In this document: positions 1 through 12,369 of the stretch, piece after piece | Layout: each line of letters begins with the position of its first letter | Position numbering within the stretch: the stretch's first letter is position 1 | Assembly: GCA_037367405.1 (NCBI GenBank) | Contig: JAZKJV010000152.1 | Coordinates: 620,001-684,000, forward strand | Source: Ottelia alismoides | Taxonomy: Eukaryota > Streptophyta > Magnoliopsida > Alismatales > Hydrocharitaceae | Length of the DNA: 64,000 nt | Direction: 5' to 3' | Notes under the pieces: model-generated | What the model saw: only the letters and a program-made list of their open reading frames with translations | Told to the model about the DNA's origin: nothing | Databases searched by the model: none | Position numbers and translations under genes: made by a program

Positions 1-1830
1 GGCGGCGGTGGAGAGGCGTAGGAGCTTTGCGACGGGCTGAGATGGTTGCTATGCTCCTGGAATATGGACGTTGAGGTTGTGGTCGGCGTCGTCGGGGCGG
101 AGTGTTGTCGATGAAGGTCGGCTCGACGACGGTCGGAGACGTAGCTGCTGGGGAAAGCTCGACAGTGACGTATGGTGGAGAGTCAGAGTCGTTGGCTCGA
201 CGAGGCTAGGACCCGGAGCGGAGCAAATATGACAGAAGGTCGTTTCTGCAACGAGGGCTGGTGGACCCTCGGATCTCGTCGGAGAAGGTGGCCGGTCTGT
301 CACCCCGGTAGTAGTTCGGTGTATCAATGGATGGTTTCGATGGTTGCGACGGAGGGTTTTAAAAAGGCAGGGGGTGCTTGGCCTGCGATGGAAGTCGGGT
401 TGATCGTCATTCTTTGATTGGATTCGACGACATGCTAAAGATCTGATTTGATGGAGATAGGATGGGAGATTCGCGGCGTAGACATGATGCGAGGGGGAGG
501 ACAGGATACGCGGAGGAGGCGACCGACGAGAATCATGGGAGGTGGCAGAGATTTCAGGGGTACAGATTGGGAATGGAGGCGGATGGGGAAGACAATCTAG
601 GGGCCGTCTGATCGGCCGAGAACGGATGACCCTTCATGTGCCACGTGGCGAGCTGGGGGTGAAGGCACGGGGCACGTGCGTGGCACGTGCCTGGGAGGCA
701 CGTGCAATGCACAAGCGGGGCTTTTTAATTTTTTTTAAAAAACTAATTAACAAAGCCTCAAAAATGGCTGACACGTGGCCGCTCCTGTAGCTGCCACGTG
801 TCAGCACCACAAAATCCAGAAAATAAAAACTTTGGAAAATCTAAAATAAATAGCAAACGACCTCGGATAGAAAAAGTTTCTTCACAAAAATTTCTCGTCT
901 CGATGAGATCTACAACTTTCATAGAGACATCAAATCAAAATTGATCATTTGCACAAAGTAATATTTTTGGGGTATCGTATGTATATAGAATACCTTGAGA
1001 GTTTTATAATTTTTTGTCATTTTTAAACCAGATAAAAATCCGGAAAAAATATGGTAAAATCAAAGATAAATATTTACATATTAATTTATTTTTTATTTTT
1101 ATTAATTAAGAAAAAGAAGAAATACAATAAAACACGAAAAAGACCAATTTTGTACAAACAGTTAATGAAGACTTGGACTCAATATGTTTCTTTGATTTCA
1201 AGCTCAGTTTGGATTTAGATTTTTGTGCATTTTAATAAAACTTTTATCAAATAAGATAAATAAGAAAGTAATAAAATAAAATAGGTTAATTGTCTACATA
1301 AAATATTAGGTCAAAATCGGCTAAAAATACAAAATGTACAAACGAGGCCCAAAACCCAACTTTTATATATGAGCTCCGATTCACTTGAATTTGGTCTTGT
1401 TTTGAAGGTAATTGAATGTACATTAGTTCAAAAGTGAGTTGGATTAAAACAGACACTGGATGGGGAAGATATGAGGGTTTTAGTCCGAAAATCCTAGATT
1501 AAGGGTTTGGGTTTTTAGTTCACTTATTCAGTTAGTGATTTTTTTGTATTTTCCTTTATTCTTGTTAGTGATATGTACACATTAGAGGTGGTTTTGGGTC
1601 ATTCGGAGTTAGCATGAATTAGTTAAAAATCAGGGAAGCTAGGCTATTTACAAGTCAATTTTAGCTGGGATTTTTGGCTTCTTATTTTGTGCATAAATGA
1701 GTGATAAAATGCAATTCTTATTAAAACATGCATGAATGCTAATTATGCAGAATAATGAGGAAAGGCTAATGATTTTGAGGGATTTGAGCTTAATTAATGA
1801 GATTTAGAGTGATGAATCTGAGATTCATCA
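1..1830 (-). mobile_element. Family-B LTR, partial (cut by window start)
   Basis: This stretch aligns with the LTRs of element 2 (24801-27755 and 33420-36455). Shared features are the GC-rich core rich in ACGTG, the paired G-box hairpin at 767-805, the AT-rich 3' part and the terminus ending GAGATTCATCA at 1830. On the coding (minus) strand the LTR begins TGATGAATCTCAG. The base next to that terminus is not a polypurine tract, so this is the 5' LTR of an element continuing left of the window, or a solo LTR. The flank GTAAG at 1831-1835 is a candidate target duplication; its partner lies outside the window. Open frames here are G+C-driven and not called as genes. Confidence 0.85.
767..805. promoter_or_regulatory. 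Paired G-box hairpin in family-B LTR
   Basis: The arms GCTGACACGTGGC and GCCACGTGTCAGC are perfect reverse complements of 13 nt around a 13-nt loop. Each contains the CACGTG G-box core. The arrangement is repeated at the same LTR position at 26855-26893 and 35556-35594, although loop bases differ. G-boxes bind plant bZIP/bHLH factors (family knowledge); a role in LTR transcription is inferred. Confidence 0.6.
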
Positions 1831-1886
1831 GTAAGCACCCCGACTCCTTTCATTCTTTGATCCTCTCCATTATCTCTTCTTCTTGT

Positions 1887-2143
1887 CTATACTTAGGGAT
1901 ATCTTACTTGAAGTATAGGGGGAGACAGTCTGAGTACGATCTGTTCATTCTCACCCTTGACCATCCCTGCCTGGTGTACAGTCTGTTATACTTAGGATTA
2001 TTTTGTCCTAAGTATAGGGGGATAGTCAACTTCCCGTTCTTTTATTCCTTCATTCCTTAGATTTTTCTATACTCAGTCTGAGTTATGTCTTCTCTTTTTC
2101 TCTTTGATCTATGAGGACATAGTTCGAGCTAAGTATAGGGGGG
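1887..2143 (+). repeat. Stem-loop array with polypurine-tract-like arms
   Basis: Two stem-loops (1887-1923 and 1987-2021) pair CTATACTTAGG-type arms with (C)CTAAGTATAGGGGG-type arms. A third, half unit (CTAAGTATAGGGGGG) lies at about 2129-2142. The purine arm resembles the element's own polypurine tract next to the LTR. Equivalent arrays are at 14461-14842 (element 1) and 29101-29385 (element 2). Confidence 0.7.
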
Positions 2144-2264
2144 TCGTATATAATATGTATATACTTTAAGCCATAACTCGTACTTTTGTATTCTAAATAA
2201 TACTTATGGCTAAAAATAATGTTAAATTCGTTACAATTTTCTAATAAAAAGATGTTATAGCCCC

Positions 2265-3170
2265 TCAGACTCTTTTTGTACATTCTAATTAATAAATCAG
2301 GCAAAAATACTTTTGTAAAATGTTTGAAAAATAGTTTGAAACTATTTTTTAAAAAATCTTTTGAATGATATTTGGAAAATATTTTCTAAAAAAAGTGCTC
2401 AACCTTTGTAAATATTTTTGTTTGCAGAAAATTATTTTCTTTGCGTGAAAGAAAAGTGTTTGAAAAGCGATTTGCAAATGGTTGAAAAATAAGTTGCAAA
2501 AATATTTTCAAAAATCTATATATACTGTTTGAAAAACCTTTGCAAAATGAGTTTCAAATATGTGTAAATGTTTGTAAAGACCATTTGTGAAAATTATGTT
2601 GGACTATAGTTTTCAAAACTGTTGAAAAATGATTTTCAAATAAGTTTGAGGAGTGTATACACTATACTCAAAAGTCTTTACAAATGTATAAAAGTGAGCA
2701 ATCATCCCTTGTAAATCATTTAAGAACCAAAACCCTTCTATACATAAGATATATATCCATGTAAAGATATGTACCCATTTTCAAAAAAAAAAATCATCAC
2801 AAAAACATCTGCAAAACTAAAATTGCCAAAAATATTTTGTATGTACCCAACCTTTTTGTATATACTGATTAATAAATCATGTTAAAATGTTCTTGCAAAA
2901 TGATTTGAAAAATAGCGTGACCCGTTTGGAAATCTTTTTGTGAAATATTTTCAACCTTTGTGAAAATATTTTGATTTGCAAAAATTCTTTCCCTTGTGTG
3001 AAATAAAAGTTTTGAAAACCTATTTGCAAATGATTTTGAAAATGTTTGTAAAATATTTGAAAAAATGTATATATACTGTTTGAAAAATCTTTGCAGAATG
3101 GCTTTCAAATGCTTGTAATATTTGTACAAATTATTTTGTACTATAGTTTTCAAAATTGATTTCAATAAAT
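2265..3170 (+). repeat. Tandem duplication (~580 bp period) of AT-rich tract
   Basis: Two diverged copies (about 2268-2640 and 2848-3165) are anchored by AATTAATAAATCAG at 2287-2300 and GATTAATAAATCAT at 2867-2880, followed by the same succession of TTTGAAAAAT and TTTGCAAAAT words and TATATATACTGTTTGAAAAA. Element 1 has only one copy of this tract (about 13800-14215), so the duplication is private to this element. Confidence 0.6.
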
Positions 3171-4599
3171 TTAAGGAATCAATATATCAATAAAATGTGT
3201 ATATAATTAAAAATAAAAATACATAAAATTCTTTACCAATTATATATATATCTATAAAATAACTTGTTAAAACCTGTAGATTCTTGACAGTTCTTAATAA
3301 CTGAAAATGAGCACGCCCATGTAAATAGTTGTAAATATTTTATACTTTGTGTGCAAAAATTCTTTTTATTTGCAAAATTCTTTGTGTAAAAATTCTTTTT
3401 GTTTGCAAATTCTTTGAAAAAAAATGCATCATTCTTTGCATCATTGTACATAGCATTTGCATAGCATTCAAATTCTTTTTAATTGAGCTTGATGATTGAA
3501 CAAGTCCAATAAAGTCAAAGAGTGGAGCTTGGTTGGACCTTACTGCACCTGATTGCACTGGAACCTTATGAGAACGAGATTTAAGGTACTTCACGTCTAT
3601 TCAGACTTAATTCTTCGAGACTCGGGGTTGGGTTCAAGCCACCTCAACTGACTAACTAGGACTTTTCGAGACACACGCATGACTCTTATCGGTCGTGACC
3701 TAACTTGGACACATGCACCTTTCACTTGGCTCAACTCAGTTGGAGTGGTGAGGGGGTTGGATTTGCCAGTATGAGATGCACACGGGTGGAAACATGTGTC
3801 CTCGTCTAGGGAGGGAAGTGCACCCCAACCTGGTCCAGTTGCCATGAAGTCGAATGACAGGAGAGTGTGGGTTGCAATAAAGATTCAAAAGAGGGATAGT
3901 CTTCTGGGCTCAAGAGAAAAAATTCTTATGTAAATGCTGCTGTAAATAGTATGTTAAAAAAACTCCAAAAAGTGAACAAGCCTGCAAATAAAATAAAATG
4001 CCTACCGGAGTATGTATATATGTTGTATAGAAAATAAGAAAGCTTGAGCCTCAAAGTTACACCATTTGAGCCTAAAGCTGGATGAATTGACTACACCGGT
4101 CTTGCATCCCGGGATAGGTAGCTACACTGGCTACCGTCCATTCTTTTCTTCACCTCCTCTTATCGAGTTGGATGCCACTTGAACTTAGAAGGGAATACCC
4201 CGCTCCTCGAGGACAAACTGTTGGATTGGGGAATCATTGGGTTGTCATTTTGGAGAATCGGTTCCTTTGTCATTTCAGTTGGGGAGAGCCACTATCACTT
4301 ACACTGTACAAGTCGGCTTCATAGTCATAAGAGTTTGCATATGATGTAGGCTAGTTCTGACATGGCTATTGAGGTGGTTTGAACCGAGCTCTGTGACTCT
4401 CGAAGGTTGTTGTATTTTAAATTTGGTTCTCGATCAGGTTCCACACACATTCTCACACCAAGATCTAACATAAGCTCCAAACTTTGATTTTGCAAAGACA
4501 AGTTTAACAATTGAAAGCAATCATCTTTACTCTTTTTTTTTCTTTTCTTCTTTATTCTTTTTGGTACTTATTGCATAAGTGTTTGCTAGGGAATAGTAA

Positions 4600-4615
4600 A
4601 GGCAAGAATAGGGGG
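4600..4615 (+). other. Polypurine tract of plus-strand family-A element
   Basis: The sequence GGCAAGAATAGGGGG lies immediately upstream of the LTR start TGATGAATCTCC at 4616. In Ty3/gypsy elements this is where RNase H leaves the primer for plus-strand synthesis. Confidence 0.75.
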
Positions 4616-7600
4616 TGATGAATCTCCATTTCATCACCTTTATTCTATCATTTTGGCCTTAAAAACCATAGCTAATGCATGTAAATAACATTAAATTGTA
4701 CAAAATAGCATCCATCATTTATTACATTTATTGTGTAAATAATACTATTTTAATGCTAAAATTATAGAATAAAGATAATAAAAGAAAAATGAATAAAATA
4801 TTGAAAATATTTTATGACCCTAAACCCCGACCAAGTCAAGAATTGAGTTGGTCGACTGAATAAAGTAGGGGGAGATAAGGGCCAAAAAGAGAATAAAAAC
4901 CCTATTCTTTTATTCATTATTTATGCATTTTTTACTCCTATTTTATTCTTTATTATTTATTTATCAAATGAAGAAACTTTGTACATGAAATTCTAGGTAT
5001 GAATGTAAATAAAAATGCAAAATTAAGTTTGCATAAAAATAATATACAGTGTTCATTTTATACACAAAATAAAAAGTCAAAAACCAAACTTCATAGACCC
5101 ATATCTTTCAAATAAAAACTCAAAATATATCAAAATCACCTCTAGTTGTATATAACTTTTCACAAGCAATTTAATGGTGGTGGTTTTATATTTTTTGGAG
5201 TTACTGAGTGGAAGTTAGTTTTTTGACCATATTGTATATTCTATCGATTAAAATATTCATTTTATTCATCCTTTATTATTTTTACAAATTCATATTTTTT
5301 ATAATTTTGTAAATATTATTTATAACAAATGTGCATATTAAAAATAGAATAAAACCAAAAGGAAAATACAAAATAAATTTATCTATGTGAAAACATAGAT
5401 AAAATACATATTATACTTGTATAAAAATAAAAGGGAAACATATTCTAAAAGTTGTATATAAGACATAGGTAAAGTACCTATAAATATAACTATAGAGTAT
5501 ACACACTTATTAATTTAAGCACACATATTACATCATAAAAGTAAAACAAAAATATATTTACACTCACAAAAATGAGTTATAAATATATAAAATAAAAAAA
5601 ATAAAATAACAAAATAAAATATGCAAAATAAAAATAAAAATGTATAAAACATAAATGAATATACTTATATATATCTTCTTAAAAACTAACTACAAATAAA
5701 TAAAGCTAAAAAATAAATAAAAATCATAATAAAATACTACATGAAATAATAAACATTTTTTATTTCATACTCAAAAAATAATAAAATCATTTATTAGGTG
5801 TAATTAACAAGTCAATACATGGTCAGCCGACTTTGTCGTTTTGTGTTGACGTGGACCCATCACCGGTCGTCAATTGTTGACTGCGGTCAACTGTTGACTG
5901 CGGTCAGTTGTCTCCCCCGCTTCCAGACATGACATGCATGTCCAATCCCGTGATTTCACGCAATTTTTCTAGGCATCTCATCGATCTATCGCCTTCACCC
6001 CCTTCATACGAAATAATCATCGATTATTGTACATATACGCCACGCACTCTAATCGTGTGTACATACACCCAAATCATTATTTTTAGCCGGTCAATAAGGG
6101 TGCTCAATAAGGTCTATAAATAAAATCCCTGAATCTCCTTCCAACTTTGGTCACCATTAAGCATCTAGGAGCCATGGTTTTGTGCCTATGAGAGATCCTC
6201 ATGACATGAGGAGTGTTCTCGAGCCCAGCCAGAGCTCCAGGAGGACGGGGTGCACCCACGGTCGTCATCGCCAACGACCCTGCTCCCTAGTTTATTCCAG
6301 GTATAAGAGCTGCCCATTTATCATTTCCTTTACTTCTCTTAGTCGTAGGTTTAATTTCCTGTCGTTAGTTTAGGATTTAGTTAAAAATTAGTCATAATCG
6401 TTGATCCCATAGTTCACCGGAGTCAAGCTCCAGCAAAATCCTCCGTACGTACCCATACCATCTCCGCCGTTCTTTTCACCCCCATATCAACCTTCATCGC
6501 CTCCCGATCATTCCACGTACATCCAATCCACCGGGACCCCCTCGGTTCTGCGAATCGAGGATCACCTCCTTCGCTTTGTCGAAATCCTCTCCGCCCACCT
6601 CATTTTTTACGTATCCAGCTTCACATTTGGTCGAGGAGGAGCTCCTCGAGCCACTCGTTCTTCGTGTGTAGGTCACACGCTCAAGGGAGCCCTCCTGGGC
6701 TCAAATCGAGTTGACTTGAAGGTCCCCAGGGCCCCCTTCTTTCCCGAGCTTGCCAGGACTTTTCAAGGGGTCCTGGATTCTTCTTGTTCACACCAGCAGC
6801 TATGGAGTACCGCCCCGGACGTGTAGAGCATCTCACCAACAAAGAAGACCGTCGGAGGATGGAGAAATCGACGATTGAAGGTCGGAGGCAGGGACTTCTT
6901 CCCGGTTCTTCGAGCGAAGCAGCAACCGTCTGATCAAGGGTGCATCTCCAGTTTTGATCACCACCGCCCATCCTCGCCATGTCTCGGTCGTTGATGAAGA
7001 CCCCAGATCTGATCCAGAGCGCTCATCTTCGAAGGGGTATCGGCTCACCAGAACGCGCCACATGTCTAAGTGAAAGGAGGAGGACCGTTCGATAGCACGC
7101 CTATTTTGGGGTAAATTGCAAAATCTAACCCTACCTTTTTTCCTATAAATAAAAGTTAACGTTATAAAATAAGTGGATATTTTGCATATAGGACCCTGAG
7201 ATTCTTGTAATTACAAATAGGTCCCATCCACATCACCTCACGTGTCGTCCCACATGAGGTGGCAAAATTGTAGGGATACCCCTGTGAGTTTTGTAAATTA
7301 TTATTTAGTCCAATAAATTGAAATGCACATTATATATTTTTGTGAAAATTGCTGAGAGGCCCCTAAACTTTCTATATTTGCATTTTGGTTCCTCCCATCG
7401 TGCTCACGTGTTGTCCCACGTGATGGGTAAATTGCTTGTTTAGTCCTGGCATTTTTAGAATTATTTATTAGTTCAATAAATTTTTAAACATTGTATATTT
7501 TTGGTGTAATTTCACAGATCCCCTTGATGTTTATTTTATTTGCATTTATGCCCCTACCAGGACATGTATTTTTGATGTCTTTATCTATTTATTAAAAATA

Positions 7601-8600
7601 GCTCATGTGCTCCTAAAAATTCGCAAAAATCCTAAAAAATCGCAAAAATAGGGATAAATGCTTCATGCCTTGTAGATTCATGCCTATATTTATAATTAGC
7701 TTTTTTTGTATTTTATTCATTTATTAAAATGAAAATGAGCCTTTTTTGCCCTATTTAGCGGTAAAATTCCCAAAAAAATATAAAAAATTTTTGAAAAATT
7801 ACAAAAAAGTATATATATATAGCATATTTTATAATTATTGAGTCTAAAAAATAAAAATCCCAAAAAATAGAAAAAGAAAATTAAAAAATCAAAAAAGCTC
7901 CAAAATCCAACAAAAAACATAAAAATTATATAAAAATACCAAAAATATTTTTTATGCTTCATAATTATCTATTTATTATTATTAATATATTAAAATTAAT
8001 TTGGCTTATTTTTGGACTTTTTTTTATTTTTAAAAACCAAATCAATTTCAGATTATATATTTAATCCCTTATTTGGGATATTTTTGACTTTATAAATACC
8101 TAAAAACTAGCAAAAATTCCAGAAAATAAAAAATTAGAAAAATGTAAAAATCACAAAAACATTATATTTACTACATTTCACTTATTTTTACATACTCATA
8201 TCTATATAGTACTTATATAATTCTCTTATATTGTATTTACACAAACACACATATATATATTTAAATGAAAAAGAAAATATAAAAAATGAAAAATGAAAAA
8301 CATAAAAAGAAAATACAAAATCATAAAACCAAAAATAAAAAAATATAAAATCCAAAAACCCATAAAAAAGTCCTATATAAATGAATGACCCAGTTGTACC
8401 TAAATAACTTTTGCTACATGTTTTGCTCTCTATGGTTCGACCTCTACATGCTTTCCTGCTATGCATTTTATGGTAGAGAAGATAAATTTTAATTCCACAT
8501 TTTTGCTATTAATTGAATTATGAATATTGTAGGTAAATTGCTGACTAACCGAGGTTCCCATTTGGGGTTACTTTGATGAGTGTCTATCCGCCTTGTCGAT
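4616..8600 (+). mobile_element. Family-A LTR, plus orientation (3' LTR)
   Basis: It begins TGATGAATCTCCATTTCATC directly after a polypurine tract. It aligns in inverse orientation to the 3' LTR of element 1 (8632-12354) and to the split 5' LTR (23667-24800 plus 36456-39242). Landmarks are the TAAAGTAGGGGGAGATAAGG block at 4864, the GC-rich core at about 6180-7080 and the TTCGACCTCTACATG block at 8434. The last ~150 bp resemble the R/U5 end of element 1's 5' LTR. The exact end, between 8585 and 8631, is unclear because it abuts an inverted LTR. Divergence from element 1 is substantial. Confidence 0.75.
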
Positions 8601-8631
8601 TGATACGACCTCTGCTGAAAACCTTGTTTAT

Positions 8632-11600
8632 CAAGCAAGTATGTAGGGGTCGAACATAGGAAGCAAAAGAATAGAGCATGCAAGACAAGAAATCAAGGCA
8701 CACTTTTTCTCTCAAATACTCAGTCGAGTTACACTTTTTATGGGTTTTTATTTTTATATTTTTTATTATTTTTTATTTTATATATTTATATTTGATTTTA
8801 AATTTTCTGATTTTTTTATTTTCTTTTTATATTTCATATATATTTTTTAATTCTTTTCTTTTAATATATATAATGAGCTATATATAGGTTATATATATTG
8901 TAAGCTCGGGTTAATATAACAATTTATAAAAAAAATGTTCAAAAATAAGAAAATAAAATATTTGGGGGTTTAATAATTTTTACTATTTTTGTGATTTTTT
9001 AGGAAAGCTAATTTTTTTATATATTTTTAAAGTCAAAAATACCCAAAATCAGGGTTTAAATAAATACATGAAATTATAATTGAGATTAAAAATATAAAAC
9101 AGAGTCAAAAATTCTCCAAATTTATTTTAAAATAAAGATAATAAAATAAAGAAAATTCAGATAAAGAAAACATAATTTTTGGATTTTTTTACGAATTTTA
9201 TAAATTTTTATAAATGTTTTTAGAGATTTTCTATTTTTCTAAGTTTTCTTTTATATTTTAGTGATTTTTGGTCTAAAGGTCAAAAATACAAAAATAATAA
9301 ATATATATTTTTGGTGATTTTTCAAAAAGTTTTTTTAATGTTTATGTATTTTATTTTGCAAACAAGGACAAATATGCAAGTTTTTTATTTTTTATAAATA
9401 ATAAAAAGCTTAAAAAATGCAAAATAAAAATTTAGCATGGAAGTAAATGCAACAAGAGCTTAAGTTTATATTTTGGATTTTTAGAGCATTATAGATGCAT
9501 GAAATAAATACTAGAAGAAAAAACAACTAATGCTGGCAAGGGTATAGATGTAACTAACAGAAAGATTAAGGACCAAAGTTCAATTTTTCACAAAAATATA
9601 CAACTAAATTAAAAGTTATAGGACCAAATATAAATAAGTAAAGCCACAAGGGCTTCCTTGCAAAACTCCCAAAATCACATGTCTGAACACGTGCGCCCCT
9701 AGCGAGGACTGAAATGCAATTTCCAAAAATTTGGGGTCTAAATTACAAATATCCAAAAAATATAACGTTATATATATGTTTTTAGATGGAATAGAAATAC
9801 CAAGAAGCTCGGGGGTCCAGGTGCAAAATGTCTACCCACGTGACTTGTTACGTCAGGTGACGTGGCCTAGACCAATATGCTAATATCGAATGATAAGGGG
9901 GTTGATTTGCAAATATTACCCAAAATAGAAAAGGACCAAGAAATATTTGCAGAGTATTTAATAAATATAAAATGGCGAGGGAAAAAAGTGTAAAATACCC
10001 ACGCCTATTCACGATCCAACGGCAGGAGGTGTTTCACTTAGATACGTGTTAGGTCATGTATGCGCGATGACGCTTCGCGGATGCTCAGCTAGGATTAGAT
10101 CTCCGCAGTAGGATCGACGATTGAAGCACAGGGAGATCCGACGGTAGTTGTACTCCACAATGAACAGGAGAAGATCCAACGGCGCGGAGGCGTGGAGGAA
10201 GAACGGCTGATGAACTCGGCCTGGATGAACGCGAAACTCAAGTTCTTCACGCTTGGCGCTGAAGCTTCCCTTCCGACGATACCGGATGCCTCCCAAGGTT
10301 CCTCCCCGTCGTCTTGATGCTTCAAAATGCCCCGAAGAGCTCCAGTGACGATTAGCGGCAGAGAAGGACCTGGAATGTCTCCTTCTGACAAAAAGCCCCC
10401 CAGATGCCCAAAGCGTCAGGGACCTGCAGGGTTAGCACCAACAAGGAATGACGAAGGTCCCTCGGGATTTTGGGAGTGAAATGAACGGTAGGTGAGGCGA
10501 GCGGCGCCCCTCCGACGAACGATGGAGGAGGAAGGGAGAGTATCCCATTCTTTGTAAGAACGAGGTGGATGAGTGGTGCATGGGGCGTGAAGAAGCGTCA
10601 GGGAGGAGAGATGGGTGTCGGGTGCGGTGACTACGGGCGGAGTACTGAGAGCAAGGTTCACCGGAGCAAGCTCCGGTGAACGTCAAAGACATGATTTACG
10701 ACTAAGGAACATGATTAAAAGCTAGACTAAATGCTTCAGGTGAACTTACAATTAAAGCTACACTAAGAGGCAGGAAATAAAAGACCCTTAACGACTAGAG
10801 AACCAGGAAGGGATTCTCGATGGCGGCGCTCCGACGGAGAAGGCAGACCAACTCGATTCAACGCCCACACAGATTCCTGGAAGTAGGAATCGACTCATGT
10901 TGTCACCAGGAGGGCCTTTGACGACCTAGGGTTAAGCTGTGAGGGTGGAAGAGCGATCAAATCCGAAAAGGGAGAGAGAAGGGGTTTTTGTAGACGGTGG
11001 GTGAGCGACTCTAAAAAAACAAGGTGTACTGCTCGATGTCGTGATACACAATCCAAGACAACGCCTGAGCGTGTATCACCTACAATCGAGAAGCAAAAGT
11101 CATCAAAGAATCGACTTGAAAGAGTGAAAGGAACGGTCTCCAAAATTGCTCGAAATCAGGCAAAAAATGAGTTCTGACAAGAGGTTGGTCCACGTGGACC
11201 AACCAAGAAAAAGCCTGCAGAAAAGATTTCAAAATTCAATTAAAAATAATAAAAGATTTTATTGATTTTAGGCTATAAAATGAAAATTATTTATTATTTC
11301 CTGATTTTATATTATGATTTTTATATATTTTTTCGAAGTTTATAATTACAAGTTACCTTTTAAGGCCTATATATAGGTATATTTGTCTATATATTTGAAT
11401 GTTTTATTTTTATTTTCTATTTTTAATTTTATTACTTTGGTTTATTATTTTATATATTGATAACTTAATTTTATACACGTAAATGTATTTTTATTTTATT
11501 TTTTTGATGTATTATATACAATTAAATAAATAGGGATAATGTCTATGTAGATATAGATATAGGTATTTTACCTATATATTTTCTTTATATATTTCATTTT

Positions 11601-12354
11601 TGTGTTTTCTTGATGTTTTTATTCATGCTTTAATATATACATATATTATACATAATATTTGAAAAAATATAAAAATATAAAATTAATAATGAATAATAAA
11701 TAAAAAGAATATTTTAATCAGTACACGTATACAATAAGGGTCGAAAACTTAACTTTCAAACCGTAACTCCAAAAAAAATAAGAAACCACCTCCACTAAAT
11801 AGCTTATTAAAAGTTATATACAACTAAAAATGATTTTGATTTATTTTGAGTTTTTATTTGAGAGATATGGGTCTGGGAAGTTGAGGGTTTGGAATTTTAT
11901 TCAGACCATAACTTTTTATCTGTATATTATTTTTGTATTAAATAAATTTCGTACTTTTCTATATTTTATTATCTACAACTTTAATGTACAAAGTTTTTTA
12001 TTTGATGTATAAAAAGTGGAACTAAAAATAGGTCCCCAAAATAAATAAAAATGAATTAAAATAAATAGGGATTTTTATTGCATTTTAACCCTTATCTCCC
12101 CCTACTTTATTCATGGTCGACCTATTCATCAAGATGCCTAGGTCTTGGGATTTCGGGTTATAAGATATTTTCAATATTTTATTCCTTTTCTTTTCTTTAT
12201 TCTATAATTTTGGCTTTAAAAACAGTATTTTATACATTATTTACACAATAATGCACGAATGATAAAATGCACAAGTTAAGGGTATTTACACACATTTACT
12301 AGGGTTTTTAAGAAGAAAATGATAGAATAAAGATGATGAAATGGATATTCATCA
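8632..12354 (-). mobile_element. 3' LTR of element 1 (end-truncated)
   Basis: On the coding strand it starts TGATGAATATCC after the polypurine tract. It is collinear with the 5' LTR: 8632-9620 matches 23838-24795, and 9625-12354 matches 36456-39242. Relative to the 5' LTR, about 165 bp at the primer-site side are missing where it meets the oppositely oriented LTR ending near 8600. It has a GC-richer core (about 10020-11200) and AT-rich flanks. Confidence 0.82.
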
Positions 12355-12369
12355 TCCCCCTATACTTTC
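12355..12369 (-). other. Polypurine tract of element 1
   Basis: The coding strand reads GAAAGTATAGGGGGA directly before the LTR start TGATGAAT. The same AAGTATAGGGGGA is found before the element 2 LTR. Confidence 0.8.

Larger units (their letters stand above)
1831..4615 (+). mobile_element. 3' internal region of plus-strand family-A Athila-like element
   Basis: This is the reverse-complement counterpart of 12355 to about 14640 in element 1: the stem-loop array, the 'TTTGAAAA'-rich tract, the conserved block near 3600-3850 and the block near 4080-4330. It starts where element 1 has just passed the end of integrase, so the pol genes of this copy should lie left of the window, interrupted by the LTR at 1-1830. 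It contains no convincing gene. It ends in a polypurine tract and LTR. Confidence 0.8.

Noticed and set aside
49..790. Short reading frames at the left edge
   Set aside because: They lie inside a family-B LTR and are compositional.
2320..3600. Small Asn/Lys/Phe-rich frames on the minus strand
   Set aside because: They arise from TTTGAAAA/TTTGCAAA words and do not persist in element 1.
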